A stretch of DNA of 64,000 nt from Rhyacophila brunnea (GCA_022495005.1 JAGYXB010001758.1:186001-250000); one strand, 5' to 3'; shown: positions 13,351 through 23,700, counted from the first letter of the stretch. The notes: generated by a model from the sequence alone, not told the origin. Numbers and translations: made by a program.

Positions 13351-13475
13351 GGTTCATGTCGGTTTACAGGAAGCCAGCGGCAAATAAATTTTGAAAATAG
13401 CCGATATACTAGATTATTTGTTAGGTTAGGTTATGTTAGGTTGTCATTCTTGGATTCATGAATTTTGCCAAAATT
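13351..13475. mobile_element. Palindromic GGTTAGGTT MITE, half copy (subfamily B)
   Basis: Left arm only: starts GGTTCATGTCGGTTTACAGG, has GAAAATAGCCGATATACTAG and a short GGTTAGGTTATG core. It then carries ATTCATGAATTTTGCCAAAA, whose reverse complement is present in the copy at 57235-57411. The other arm is missing. Confidence 0.6.
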
Positions 13476-13944
13476 AAAGATGACCGTATAGTTCACGGTA
13501 ATATCTTTCCGATAAAAAAGCTCACGGCGAACTGTAATACGGTGAAATGTAATACGCACAACTTACATGTAACCATAATAATTAACGAAGTCATCCAGAT
13601 GCAAAACCTTCAATTAAACCTTTTTCATACTTTGCAAAATTTTCTCTCAATATTTTAAGAAATCACCATAAAATATAATATTCATGAGTATTTATTTAAT
13701 TGATAACTTTCGTCCTATTCACGTAAGATAATGTTTTTGAAATTGGAACTGCACAGAAAACTCATGCGAATTTGAAAGTTCATTTATTTATAAAATGTAA
13801 AATTATATATTACATTACACAATAACGGAATCAACCACATGCATCCACACTTATATCGAGATTTCACCTAAAGAGATTTTGAATATTAGTATTATGATTA
13901 GTAAGTATTATATGAAAGCAGTTGAAATGGTGGACTGCTTTTAG

Positions 13945-14285
13945 AGAAAGATCCTGAGGCGGATATACGGACCAATGAATGATGGTGTGGAGTGGAGAAT
14001 TACGTACATCACGGAACTATACCGCTTATACCAAGATTCAAAACTCTCCACCTTCATAAAACTCCAGAGGCTAAACTGGGCAGGTCATGTCCAGCGCATG
14101 CCTGAGTCACGAATACCGAAGAAGATACTCGAAGGAAACCCAGGGGGGAAAAGGCCAGTGGGAAAGCCACGCACACGATGGGGTACCAACCAGCTGCTAA
14201 AAATCAGGAACTGGAAAAGACGTTCGGAGGCGTTCCGAGGCTCGACTTGAGCTGTAGCGCCATCGAAGAAGAAGAAGATTAGTAA
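13945..14285 (+). mobile_element. Non-LTR retrotransposon ORF2 C-terminal fragment
   Basis: An open frame of about 100 codons (from an in-frame stop just upstream of 13945 to TGA near 14250) reads RKILRRIYGPMNDGVEWRI, then LNWAGHVQRMPES and GGKRPVGKPRTRWG. The GHVxRM and GRPxxRW phrases are typical of the C-terminal end of insect RTE-like endonuclease/reverse-transcriptase polyproteins. It ends in a GAAGAAGAAGAAGA tail, as such elements often do. The reverse transcriptase domain itself is absent, so this is a 5'-truncated copy. It is unlikely to be functional. Confidence 0.8.
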
Positions 14286-14714
14286 ATATACCTAGTTGTA
14301 TATATAAATCAAACAATTCGAAAGGAAAATAAAAATTAGACAATTTAAGATACTATTTTCAAATAGTGATTGCGCTCACTTGATTATATTTCTTTGAACA
14401 AATTTCCGGTACGTAATCGAAAACACCGGAAGTAGAAATTCTTTTGGAACAAGACAAAATAAACTTAGCGCGCGCTTTGAGACAGGGCTCAGAATAATGA
14501 ATGTGTACTTTACAATCAAATAATGATAAATCAGGAAGGAACGTTTCTGACCTTTCCGATTGGACAAGGCGACACAAAAAACTAAATAGTGGAATGGAAT
14601 ATTTTCGTCTCCGCCAGTTTGCCGCCGGCCATTTCGACATCAAACAATAAGCTCAAACTTCTAACATTATCAGTATAGTAATATACAATTCAATGATAGT
14701 GTAAATATTACTAG

Positions 14715-14845
14715 TGACATAATAATAATCATCATAAGTGCTCCAATAACCCAGGGCGTGTCCTAACCTAATCCAAAAACTTACTCCATTTTCTCCTATC
14801 CTGGGCCAGTGTCCTCCAGATGTCTGTGCCGGTCGCTCTAAAATG
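14715..14845 (-). mobile_element. Decayed RTE-like 3' end, minus strand
   Basis: On the minus strand a short frame reads DIWRTLAQDRRKWSKFLD and stops. It is followed by a TATGATGATTATTATTATG-type tail, a usual 3' terminus for RTE-like elements. Only about 130 bases remain. Confidence 0.6.
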
Positions 14846-14847
14846 CA

Positions 14848-15065
14848 TCAAATTAAAAAATGAATAAAAGAAATAGTTAATTATAAATTATTAGCAAGTT
14901 CAAGTAAGTTACATCTTAAAAAATATTGGATAAATCCACGATGTCGGTTAGTAATTGAAGTAATAGTTATCTAATTTGATTTAATAAACAAAAACCAAAG
15001 TCAAAGTAGCTTGTCAAAGTAGCTTGATTTGGAAGAGCGCTGATATATATTTTTCAAAATTATGT
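14848..15065 (+). repeat. SINE2/foldback body fragment
   Basis: Matches 16815-17005 closely: GAAATAGTTAATTATAAATT, CACGATGTCGGTTAGTAATT and AGTAGCTTGATTTGGAAGAG are shared with few differences. The tRNA-like module is absent. An extra AAAGTAGCTTGTC duplication is present. Confidence 0.65.
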
Positions 15066-16340
15066 ATATTTATCATATTATATTGTATTAGATATAATGC
15101 GTAGTCGATATTAAAACTTCCAATCAAGCAATTCACAAATAATCTCTCAATTGAATAATCGTTCATCACATAAATACTATGTTTGCCCGTAATAGACTTT
15201 AAACTTTCAAAATAATAAAGCTATACAAGCATGTTATATTAAAACAAATATTTAACAATTAACAACCGTTAAAACACTTCTATGTTTATTAATCAAATAT
15301 TATATACATATTTTATATTTATTAGTAGTTGTACTCCATACCAAGTTAAAATATCAAACAACCACAAATGGTGATCACAACAGAAAGTTAATAATAACTA
15401 CACGTAATATAACTGCATACAAAAAATGTATCTATATTTTTTAATAGAGTTTTAAATTGTAATGCACATGCAAGCTGTTTCTCTTCTCTGTATTGTACGT
15501 ATTATCTGAACAAAGTGAATATGCCAAAAACAGCGTTGATAAAAATAAGATTTTGTTTTACCGTCGGTGTCAAAACGGCCTGCGCTGTAAAATCATCCGC
15601 CAAATTGGCAGAAGCAAATTGGCGGCGGCGAAAACGCGAAGTCTACCCGTCCTAGACCTGTGAGTTAAGATGTAGCGGCCATGACGAGCTAGAGGGGGCT
15701 TGAGGATGTCGGCTTTGCGAATTCAAACACAACGATCCAAGAAACGAGCAAACAGACCCCAAAGAGATTTCGGGAAACATCTTCATGCCAAAAGGATTCG
15801 CTGATTACTTCCGGGGGGAGGTTTTCGCGCTAACGTGTACACACCAAACCGGATGTACTTAGATTTTAAATTAATAAACATGTATAAATAGTACATACAT
15901 ACGTCATGTCTAACTTAATCGTACTGTTAATACGATATAAATGTGAACGAAATTATAATTTACCGGTACCTATTTATAGTTTTATGTCGATAGTTAATTT
16001 TCACAATCTATAGCTTTTCTTATAGTTTAACAATATTTTTTTCGATGAGCACCTAATTGAATATTAATAATTTGAAAAGATTTAAGAAACATTAACCTAA
16101 TTTTATAAGCACTTCAGTTGTATATATTACCCACTAATACTAGTCACAGTGGCCTAAATTGGATGAATGCGGGTTCGAGTCCTGTCCGGTTTTTTTTTAA
16201 TTTCCTAGTATGTAGATATGTTTCTGAGATCATTTTAAATTAATTATTAAAATTCATTTATTGTCGTAGTTTATTAGTAAAAACATCTCCAATTAATTAC
16301 TTATTTATTAACACAATCCAAATACATCAGAGTTGCTCGC
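15066..16340. other. Non-coding stretch with a CpG-rich block at 15555-15855
   Basis: Mostly AT-rich. The block at 15555-15855 is unusually GC- and CpG-rich and contains an imperfect palindrome around CCGCCAAATT..AAATTGGCGG. A related phrase, GCAAACTGGCGG, occurs on the minus strand near 14615. No long open frame spans it. It could be a regulatory element, a CpG island or an old exon; the sequence does not decide. Confidence 0.4.
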
Positions 16341-16344
16341 AATA

Positions 16345-16500
16345 GACAAATAGTACCACTTATAATATAGTGACTCTCGGATTCGAATCCCGGGTCTGGA
16401 AAATTCACACGATGTTTTCCAATGTGTATTTGGATGCCAATCATTGATATAAGAGATTGGAGCAAGTGGCCATCATCCGTTTCTCGTGAAAAAATAATGC
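16345..16500 (+). repeat. SINE1 copy (diverged)
   Basis: Has the B-box phrase GGATTCGAATCCCGGGTCTGG. Body phrases GAGCAAGTGGCCATCATCCG and TTTCTCGTGAAAAAATAATG follow, as in other SINE1 copies. The A-box end is decayed. Confidence 0.7.
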
Positions 16501-16555
16501 TAAGAAGCAAAAAAAGACAAAAAAAGACAAAAAATATTTGGTTATCAAAAATATC

Positions 16556-16846
16556 ATCAACTATTTCTTTTATTCAACGAATAATTCACAAGATTTAAGA
16601 ATGTACTATTCTGATTATTGAACATACATAATTTTGAAAAACACTTTCCGAGAGAATATATTATAACCAATAGAAAAATCTATTTTTTCCCGGCCGGGGG
16701 GTGGCTTATTTTTTTCAAAAAAAGATTTTTTCTTTTGGCTATAATATATTTTCTCAAAAAGTGTTTTTCAAAATTATGTATGCTTAATAATCAGAATGGC
16801 ACATTCTTAAATCTTGTGAATTATTCTTTGAATAAAAGAAATAGTT
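16556..16846. mobile_element. Foldback element with near-perfect arms
   Basis: The left arm (16558-16683) is the reverse complement of the right arm (about 16725-16846). Examples are GAATGTACTATTCTGATTAT against ATAATCAGAATGGCACATTC, and AACTATTTCTTTTATTCAAC against its complement in GAATAAAAGAAATAG. The loop of about 40 bases is T/A-rich with CCCGGCCGGGGGG. The arms match those around the tRNA-like module at 30.1 kb, so this copy has lost the module. Confidence 0.8.
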
Positions 16847-17214
16847 AATTATAAATTATTAGTAAGTTCAGGTAAGTTACATCATAAAAAATATTGGAGA
16901 AATCCACGACGTCGGCTAGTAATTGAAGTGAAAGGTATCTACTTTGATTTAATAAAAACAAAAACCGATTGCCAAAGTAGCTTGATTTAGAAGAACGCTG
17001 ATGAGTAGGTATTAAAAAAGCCAATAGTTAAAATTTGTCGCAATTAGTACGTCGCCTTCTAGCATAGAGGTAAATGCAACGGACGGGGCGTAAACCCAAG
17101 AGATGCATGGTTCGATCCCTGCGGGCTGGCTTACTTTTTTCAAAAAGATTTTTTCAATGGTTATAATATATTTTCTCAGAAAGTGTTTTTCAAAATTATG
17201 TATGTTCAAAAATA
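16847..17214 (+). repeat. SINE2: tRNA-like SINE with foldback-arm tail
   Basis: After a body (AAATCCACGACGTCGGCTAG .. AGTAGCTTGATTTAGAAGAA) comes a tRNA-like module at about 17045-17130. Its A box is TAGCATAGAGG and its B box GGTTCGATCCC, about 50 bases apart. Then follow a T-rich linker and the arm GAAAGTGTTTTTCAAAATTA. The spacing fits an internal Pol III promoter. Related copies lie at 30.1 and 57.7 kb (minus). Confidence 0.75.
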
Positions 17215-17350
17215 TCATCATCTGGCTGAGTCCATCCACTGCTGGATAAAAGCCTTCGCTCTATCCACTCTTGATCCTTTGTTTTTCGTTACCACGTAAA
17301 TCTGTTACCCAACTTGCGGACTATCTATCGTCAAGGTATGCTCGCTTTTC
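17215..17350 (-). mobile_element. RTE-type 3' end remnant, minus strand
   Basis: Minus strand: TTTTATCCAGCAGTGGATGG followed by CTCAGCCAGATGATG, matching the 3' end of the RTE copy at 55.2-56.2 kb (CATCCAGCAGTGGATTGACC .. GATGATGATG). The upstream part is decayed. Confidence 0.6.
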
Positions 17351-17359
17351 ACTGTCTTG

Positions 17360-17985
17360 AAGCTCGTAGGTAGTATAGTTTCCAATCCTGAAATCATAGA
17401 AAATTTGAATGTATATGCACCCATCAATTTTTACATGAGTGGTCTCAGCACTCTCAGCCATAACTTCTTTTGGATGAAAACTGATACCTCGTATCAAGCT
17501 TATCTGGCACCAATATCAAGGGTTGGTCAATACATTTCCTAGAAACTTGAACATTTTTAGTGATGTATTTTGTTTTAAAACTTTTAATTTATTATATTAA
17601 TATTATCGACGAGGCTTCTTGATGGAATTTTAATTTTATTTCTAATTACTTTAAATTTTCTATTATTCCATTTCGCTAGTTTTTTTGTAACATGGGTTTC
17701 GTCTTTCGGCATCTACAGATACCATGCGCACTCACCAATGGTATATACACATTGTCATTAGAATTCTATTATCTTGTTTAATTTTTTTTCTAAAAAAATT
17801 TGTTAAGATTTTTATTCGTTGCTTATTTTGTTATAAAATTTTGTTTTTGCTTGTTTTTCTCTTAACCTGATTTACCTATTATTTTTATTCTATATATCAT
17901 GCTGTAAACCTCTCGAATCAATATTTTTTTTATGTATTTAATATGTTGTTTTTAAATAAATGAATACATAAATAAATTGATAAGT
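17360..17985 (+). mobile_element. Non-LTR retrotransposon 3' end (DIF family)
   Basis: The frame at 17357-17542 carries a decayed LNVYAPINF .. LAPISRVGQ reading that parallels LNLHAPVNY .. PLAKGARLVN in the copy at 58.2 kb. A following frame reads NLNIFSDVF, the equivalent of the DIDIFNN motif near the C-terminus of jockey/CR1-like reverse transcriptases. It ends with an AAATAAATGAATACATAAAT tail near 17980. A 100-base stretch at 17685-17785 recurs at 40545-40640. Confidence 0.6.
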
Positions 17986-17989
17986 TTGT

Positions 17990-18185
17990 CGTCCCTGTAC
18001 TTTCTCGGTGCCCCTTGGGTACCACTATATGACTGCATTTTTCCAGCGGTTTTCTACTCAACGAGAGCGACATATTCAGTCAATTGCCATTTCATCTGCT
18101 TGGCGACCTCTATCGCATCGCGTACTTTTGTCTGATCCGTTTGTTTATTTTGTAGCCATTTATAGAGGAGCACAGAGATCTAAAA
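17990..18185 (-). mobile_element. RTE-type ORF 3' fragment, minus strand
   Basis: Minus strand contains a decayed version of the R-D-V-I-x-V-A-K-Q-x-K-W-x-x-x-G-H region and the GTGGTACCCAAGGGGCACC phrase seen at 55.9-56.05 kb. The plus-strand open frame at 18008-18208 is its shadow. Confidence 0.65.
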
Positions 18186-18299
18186 AAAAAAAAATTCTTT
18201 CTTATTAAAAAATAATACATAAATAATACATAACAATGCTAATTCAAAACTGACGAACATATTATGTGAAAATATCTTCACATAAAATGTTAGTGGTCA

Positions 18300-18595
18300 A
18301 GATGGGCACCTGTGAAGGAAGAAAGATTTGAGTTATCTCATCTCCAGCTGCGTTTTTTGTACGGCTGCCGTCCATGACACTATAAACGTGTCATAAAAAA
18401 GTACCACGCTGACAGTGCGGAGCTGTTTGCTAGGGTCTGTCCACATACGGGCCACGCTGACTTGATATCAACCAAGGCCAACTTTGAGTCATTTGAAAAA
18501 TTTGCTACGTCATATGAATATAAAATAATTCTGATCCCTCCTTAGATTCATCACTTTCAACTCCTGACTCCTCTGTTTTTGCAGAGTTTCAGTAC
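18300..18595. repeat. Left arm of an imperfect inverted duplication
   Basis: Contains TTGATATCAACCAAGGCCAA and GATTCATCACTTTCAACTCC. Their reverse complements (TTGGCCTTCATTGATATCAA, GAAAGTGATGAATCTAAAGA) lie at 19220-19320. An adjacent part (CATGACACTATAAACGTGTC) matches the reverse complement of 18995-19015, but in a different order. Broken reading frames suggest it is transposon-derived, of unknown family. Confidence 0.6.
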
Positions 18596-18613
18596 ACGGG
18601 TACAGAGGACATT

Positions 18614-18854
18614 TCATATCGGCTTAAGCGTTGGACTATCATGCCGTGGGTCCCAGGTTCGAATCCTGGGTCTGGCAAGTACACATATTGTTTTTCAATA
18701 TGTGTGTGAGTCAGGGTATGGACCTAATAGGTTGAGCAAGTGGCTGACATCCATTTCTCGTAAAAAAATCTGTTAATACAAACCTCTACTCTGTGGAGGC
18801 CCATATGATCCTATTAGGATCGGACATGGTCGAAAAAAAAAAGAAAAAAAAAAG
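18614..18854 (+). repeat. SINE1, best-preserved copy
   Basis: A tRNA-Ser/Leu-like head (CGGCTTAAGCGTTGG, B box AGGTTCGAATCCTGGGTCTG) is followed by a body with ATATTGTTTTTCAATATGTG, TATGGACCTAATAGGTTGAG and CATCCATTTCTCGTAAAAAA. The 3' end is GATCCTATTAGGATCGGACA followed by an A-rich tail. At least a dozen related copies occur in the window on both strands. Family features known for tRNA-derived SINEs: internal Pol III promoter and retroposition by a partner LINE. Confidence 0.88.
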
Positions 18855-18904
18855 ATAAATGATGGCAGAGCAAGTCAAGATTATTTTTATTTTCTAAAAC
18901 TCTT

Positions 18905-19445
18905 TCTTTAAGCACCGAGGTGCATCATTGCTACATCAGTCCGATGCATCATCGCTTCGGGACAAGGAAGTGTGGCACTAAAATCTTGTGATTCTGACAC
19001 GTGTATAGCGTCATGTAAAGCGGCCGTGCATAAATCGCGGCTGCATATATATGACGGGTGAAAATGGGACAACTCAAACCATTGATGTAGCAACCATACA
19101 CATCAGTTCTTAAATAAAGGGTTTAGAAAATTTAAACATAATCGTGAATTGCTCTGGTATTTTTAGTGACATAAAGTATTTGTTCTTTTGAAACTCTGAC
19201 AAAACAGAGGAGTCAGAATTAGTTGAAAGTGATGAATCTAAAGATTGGAACTATTCCGTCTTCCATACTACGAAGCAACCTTTTCAAATGCCTCAAATTT
19301 GGCCTTCATTGATATCAAGACAGCGCGAGCGTGGTCAATAATTGGGCCCGTTTGTGGATGGACCCGGATCCGGAACAGCAGCGCTCGGTCGGATCCCATC
19401 CAGTACGTGGTCATTGTCTTGGTGGTCATGTAAGTTTGCTGCAAA
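18905..19445. repeat. Right arm of the imperfect inverted duplication
   Basis: Reverse-complement partner of 18300-18595 in two blocks (18905-19090 and 19190-19390) whose order is swapped relative to the left arm. The minus-strand frames at 18908-19093 and 19268-19453 show local peptide similarity to decayed frames in the left arm. An example is KAKFEAFEK against KANFESFEK. The source family is not recognised. Confidence 0.55.
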
Positions 19446-20003
19446 GTCATCATCGCTGATCAGGAACTGTCCTACCCAGTGTATTGATTTTAATTGTATC
19501 ATGTGAAGCGAACAACCTAAAAAGTGATACATTGAACGTATTCATACGTAAGTAAGGTATAAAATATTCTGTGAAGATATTTTTTTAATCTCTCACACCA
19601 ACAAAATTCGAATAGTATACTCTTTTAGCATTCCAGTGACGTACTGGACGACCTCTGAAATATTTTATTACATTTTGTATATTGTAGAAGTACCTAACTA
19701 CGTCTGCTTAACCGGCGTCACTTTGTAATGTGGTGAATAGCGCAATGCGCTCTTTGACTCAAAGCAAATAACGTGGCTTACTTATAAAAAATGTAGGTTT
19801 TAGTAAACTGTGGTTTCAACCCCTAAATCTTAGTTTATACACATTACAGCATTCACAGGAAAATACAGTAAACATATTTTAATAACTACTCTAAATAACA
19901 ATATGTTAATTGTTGTATTTTCAAGAGAAAATTACCACTTGCATAATTATTAGGAATTCAATGTACCTAGCTATATTCATTAAGACAATTATATATTATA
20001 TTC

Positions 20004-20165
20004 GATGGCCGAGCAATAACGTGTCGACTTAAAGTCAAAAAGTTCAAACCGCGGTTCTGAAAAATTCACATGTTGTTTTTCCAATGTTTATTTAGATCCA
20101 TAACATGGACTTACTAGGCAGAGTAAGTGGCTAAAATCCATTTCTCTTTAAAAACAAATCTATTA
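20004..20165 (+). repeat. SINE1 copy (diverged)
   Basis: Head GATGGCCGAGCAATAACGTG, degenerate B box GTTCAAACCGCGGTTCTG, and body TAAGTGGCTAAAATCCATTT then TTAAAAACAAATCTATTAAT. Confidence 0.7.
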
Positions 20166-20285
20166 ATACTTTGGACGCTGAAGACGCACCTAGCGCGTAA
20201 TGACCAGGCGGCCGATCCATGTAATTAACGTGCATTTTAAAGGTGGTAATTAAAAAATCATTATATAGTCAGCAGTGAATGAAAC
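20162..20285 (+). repeat. Dispersed 125-bp repeat, copy 1
   Basis: TACTTTGGACGCTGAAGACG through GTAATTAAAAAATCATTATA is repeated in reverse complement at 59440-59570 with few mismatches, including the CpG-rich phrase ACCAGGCGGCCGATC. It directly abuts the 3' end of a SINE1 copy. Confidence 0.75.
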
Positions 20286-20774
20286 CTCTTTGATACACAT
20301 CGGGTTGTGAAAAAACATTTTGTAAAATAAGATGCTGGGTTATACTCGTTTCCGCACCCATTGCATTCCGGCTAATGCACGTTACTATTTAATCTACCCG
20401 CACCATACATAATCGGGAGAAAATTAACCAATAACTATGCGTGTGATATATATATAATCAAATTTCATTACGCTCAACACTAAGACGCCATTAAGATATT
20501 TCAGCCATTTTTATTTATGTCGCATATTCGAACTCTTAATTTAAATATTATTGGTGGGATAACAATTCAGATAATTTATTAAATGTATGATTTAATAAAA
20601 TAAGCAAATGGCTAATAACCAATTCTCGTAAAAAATCTCGTATGGACTTAGCCCTTTTTTTCGTTTTTAATTTATATGTAAGTTTCAAACCGTACCATAC
20701 CAAGTACAACACGCTATGGAATGCAGCAATGAGAATTAAACGTATGTTAATTTGACGCCCATAATAACTTGTCT

Positions 20775-20890
20775 TGTAATGTCGTGATTTCCGGGTTTGA
20801 ATACCAGGTCTGGCAAACATATATGTGTGTTTCGACCCAGATTAGGGCTTGGACACGGAGCACTGGCAGCATAATATGGTTGACATACCT
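20775..20890 (+). repeat. SINE1-like fragment (old)
   Basis: CCGGGTTTGAATACCAGGTC and GGCAAACATATATGTGTGTT resemble the SINE1 B-box region. A separate tail-like piece lies at 20590-20635 (GCAAATGGCTAATAACCAAT, TTCTCGTAAAAAATCT). Confidence 0.4.
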
Positions 20891-21834
20891 ACATAGTATT
20901 CTAATAAAAACCGTTTTCATTTACACAATTTTACGTCTGAATTTACTCTTATTATAACTACGTAAAGACTCGGCTTTTCGTATGTGTACAATACTTAAGT
21001 ACTTGCAAAACAGGGTTATTGAACACTATTCGCTGTATATAATATAATGAGAACTCATTTTCAAAGCTTAGGTTAGGTAAATAACCAAATATGCCACATA
21101 CCAATTTGGTTATATTAGCAATCTCATCTTCGATAAATACCTGGTCAATAGACATTTATTTCCTGGGATAGGTATATGGAAGTGAGATGGAATAAGGAAC
21201 AGGCAGGGTAGATTGGTTTGACTCCCAAATGAATAACTCAGAATTTGGTGCGTGAATGAAATGAACCCTGGTTTTATTATCTCCTTCCAAATAAATATTG
21301 ATTTAATTATTACAGATAAGTTTACAGATTATAATTTAGATGAATGAAATCACGAGTATGTGTTCTGATGGATTTACGAGATCGATCGGGCAAAGTAAAC
21401 GATAACGTTACGGTTAAATCTTTGATAACTGACTGACGATGTTGCTTTCTTCTACTGAGTGTTTTATAGTGATTCGATACAATAGAAAATGATGCGATCA
21501 ACTGCTTGAATATTTTTCATAATCATGCTTATGAGGTTTATTGTGCAATGCATGACTCGTTTTTAAATTATAAACAATTGATTTTAATTTGAACAATTAT
21601 GCAGTTTTGCGCAAGATTGATTTTTATACAAACAACTTTGTGCATATCATGGTAAACTTACGTAGCATTATTTATTAATTTGCGATATTATTGATTGATT
21701 GAATTATTTTATTATTTTTCTAAATAAGCTTTCTGTTGAAATTTGATTGACTCACATAAATCGCTTGTTTTGTAATTTTAACAATATTACGTTGCAAGAT
21801 ACATTGTAATTATAAATTAATGGTTTCCTGCCAA

Positions 21835-22300
21835 GTCATGCTGGACGGTAGGGTATTGACCCTATAGGTATAGTTATTTACAAGCTAAATTCAACTGCCG
21901 TCAAAGAGTATCGGTTTTTTGTCAGCTACATAATGTATCACTGCTATCCCTGATAACTATCTTAGAAATTGGGAGCAACAGTTGCTTGTTCTCCCAAGGT
22001 CTAAAACTATCCTGCCATTAGTGATGCTAATTGGGAAGGCAATAGCTCTGTTCAACCAAATCGCTTCGGACGTTGATATAATATTCCACCTACGTGAGAA
22101 TGAGTATAGATAGGCGTTTTCTTATAAATTTTTAAAATGTGGTCCACATAGCTCATTCAGTATGCTTCCATGCTATTTATTTTTAATAATTTTTGTATCT
22201 ATTTATTTGTGTACTGTTTTTGTGATACTGCATGTTGTGACAGTCTTAAACTTATAATTTGTAGTATTCACTGTATATATAAAAAATAAATTCATCTATC
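21835..22300 (+). mobile_element. Non-LTR retrotransposon 3' end (DIF family)
   Basis: A decayed frame near 21990-22110 reads KTILPLVMLIGKAIALFNQI then ASDVDI and HLRENEYR, the C-terminal end of a jockey/CR1-like reverse transcriptase ORF. The 3' end (CTTAAACTTATAATTTGTAG .. AAAAAATAAA) matches the copies at 12.9 kb (minus) and 58.6 kb. Confidence 0.65.
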
Positions 22301-22364
22301 CAGTTGTATAATATATAAATCAAGCAATTCGAATGAACAACAAAAATTAAACAATTTAAGATAC

Positions 22365-22890
22365 TATTGGCCTATTGCGTCGTGGGTCTCAGGTTCGAAT
22401 CCTGGGTCTGGCAAGTACACATCGCACCGTGAGTGTAAAACCAAGGCATCTGCAAAAGACATATTTTGGATATATTTGGGTTTCAAGTCTTTGTTTTGTT
22501 AGGAGAAATAGAGTTTCTAAAAAAAACCATACTATTTGGTTTATAATACATTATATTGCATATTCTTTCAGTTACTTCACTTTTACATTATCAAGTTCAC
22601 GACTTTTGCAGTTGTTCTGCATTTAATCACGAAATTAAAAAATTTGCAGTTGCCTTGGTTTTACAGTCACGGTGCGACATATTGTTTTTTCAATTTGTGT
22701 CCCATATTCGAATCCTGTGTCTGGCAAGTACACATATGGGTTTTTCAATTTGTGTATGAGTCAGAGTGCAGACCTAATATGTTGAGCAAGTGGCCGACAT
22801 CCATTTCTCGTAAAAACTAAGTCTGTTAATGCAAATCTCTACTCTGTGGAGGCCTATATGATCTTATTAGATCGGGCATGGTCAATAAAA
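22365..22890 (+). repeat. SINE1 copy split by a MITE, with internal duplication
   Basis: The head and B box (CAGGTTCGAATCCTGGGTCT) end at 22422 in ..AAGTACACAT. The SINE resumes at 22677 with ACATATTG after the inserted element. The B-box section then appears a second time (22705-22735, TTCGAATCCTGTGTCTGGCA) before the normal body and 3' end (TGGCCGACATCCATTTCTCG .. GATCTTATTAGATCGGGCAT). Confidence 0.8.
22423..22676. mobile_element. 254-bp MITE with ~35-bp TIRs inserted in SINE1
   Basis: The left end CGCACCGTGAGTGTAAAACC and the reverse complement of the right end, CGCACCGTGACTGTAAAACC, match along about 35 bases with two or three mismatches. ACAT flanks both sides (22419-22422, 22677-22680), and removing the element with one ACAT restores the normal SINE1 phrase GTACACATATTG. 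A 4-bp duplication is known for Sola and Chapaev-type elements, but the superfamily is not proven. Confidence 0.88.
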
Positions 22891-23700
22891 TACGGCATTA
22901 TGTTATTTACTTGCAATCAGATACTATGAGAGTAATAACAATTTAAATTTCCATAAACTAACTACGGGCTATTGTAAAGCAAAGGGTAACATATGGGCCG
23001 ATTAGTTTTTCCCATATACGTAATGCAGAATACACTATTTCACAATATTAAACTCGTTTGTAATTGAATTGTTCAGAATTGAAATGCAAATAGTCCCCAG
23101 CCGTGGCACACAGGAAGACAAAGGACATTTTATTTGTTTCCAACTAATTCAAAGTATACAATCCGGCTTGTTTCTAGACCAACATTAAATTAATTGGAAT
23201 TAAAACTTGAGAATGCAGAGAAAAACTTTTATCTGAGCTTTTTTATACGAATAAAATACCAAGGTTTAGTATATCGAGCTTTGCCCGGGTAAACTTTTTT
23301 ATTGCTGAGACAGCGGGTAATATTTGCTTTTTCACTCAGGACCTAAAAAAATATACCTGAGGATTTTTGAGGAAAATGATAAAGTAAATATCTTAACGAA
23401 ATACTGTTAGAGTAAATTACTGAAAATTGGATCATATTTATGCTGAATGAATGCGATCCAAATTTACCCTGTCTTTTATTAGGTAAGCTTTACATTATGA
23501 ATACGATATTTTCTTCAATATAAGCACCATTCATCGGCAATGACAGCTGGGGATTTTCATCTTGTTTGGTTTAATTTATGAATGACTTAATTATTTATTT
23601 AAATGCTGAATGTTATAATATTTATTGTATACTCTTTTTCTTTGTATAAATCATACATCCTAATTGAGGTTTACCTTAACGACTTTAGCCTTGTCAAATT
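22891..23700. other. Non-coding stretch, nothing recognised
   Basis: AT-rich DNA without shared repeats or coding signals that I can see. Confidence 0.5.

Noticed and set aside
17045..17130. Functional tRNA gene
   Set aside because: A and B boxes are present but the cloverleaf is poor and the same module recurs at 30.1 and 57.7 kb inside repeats.
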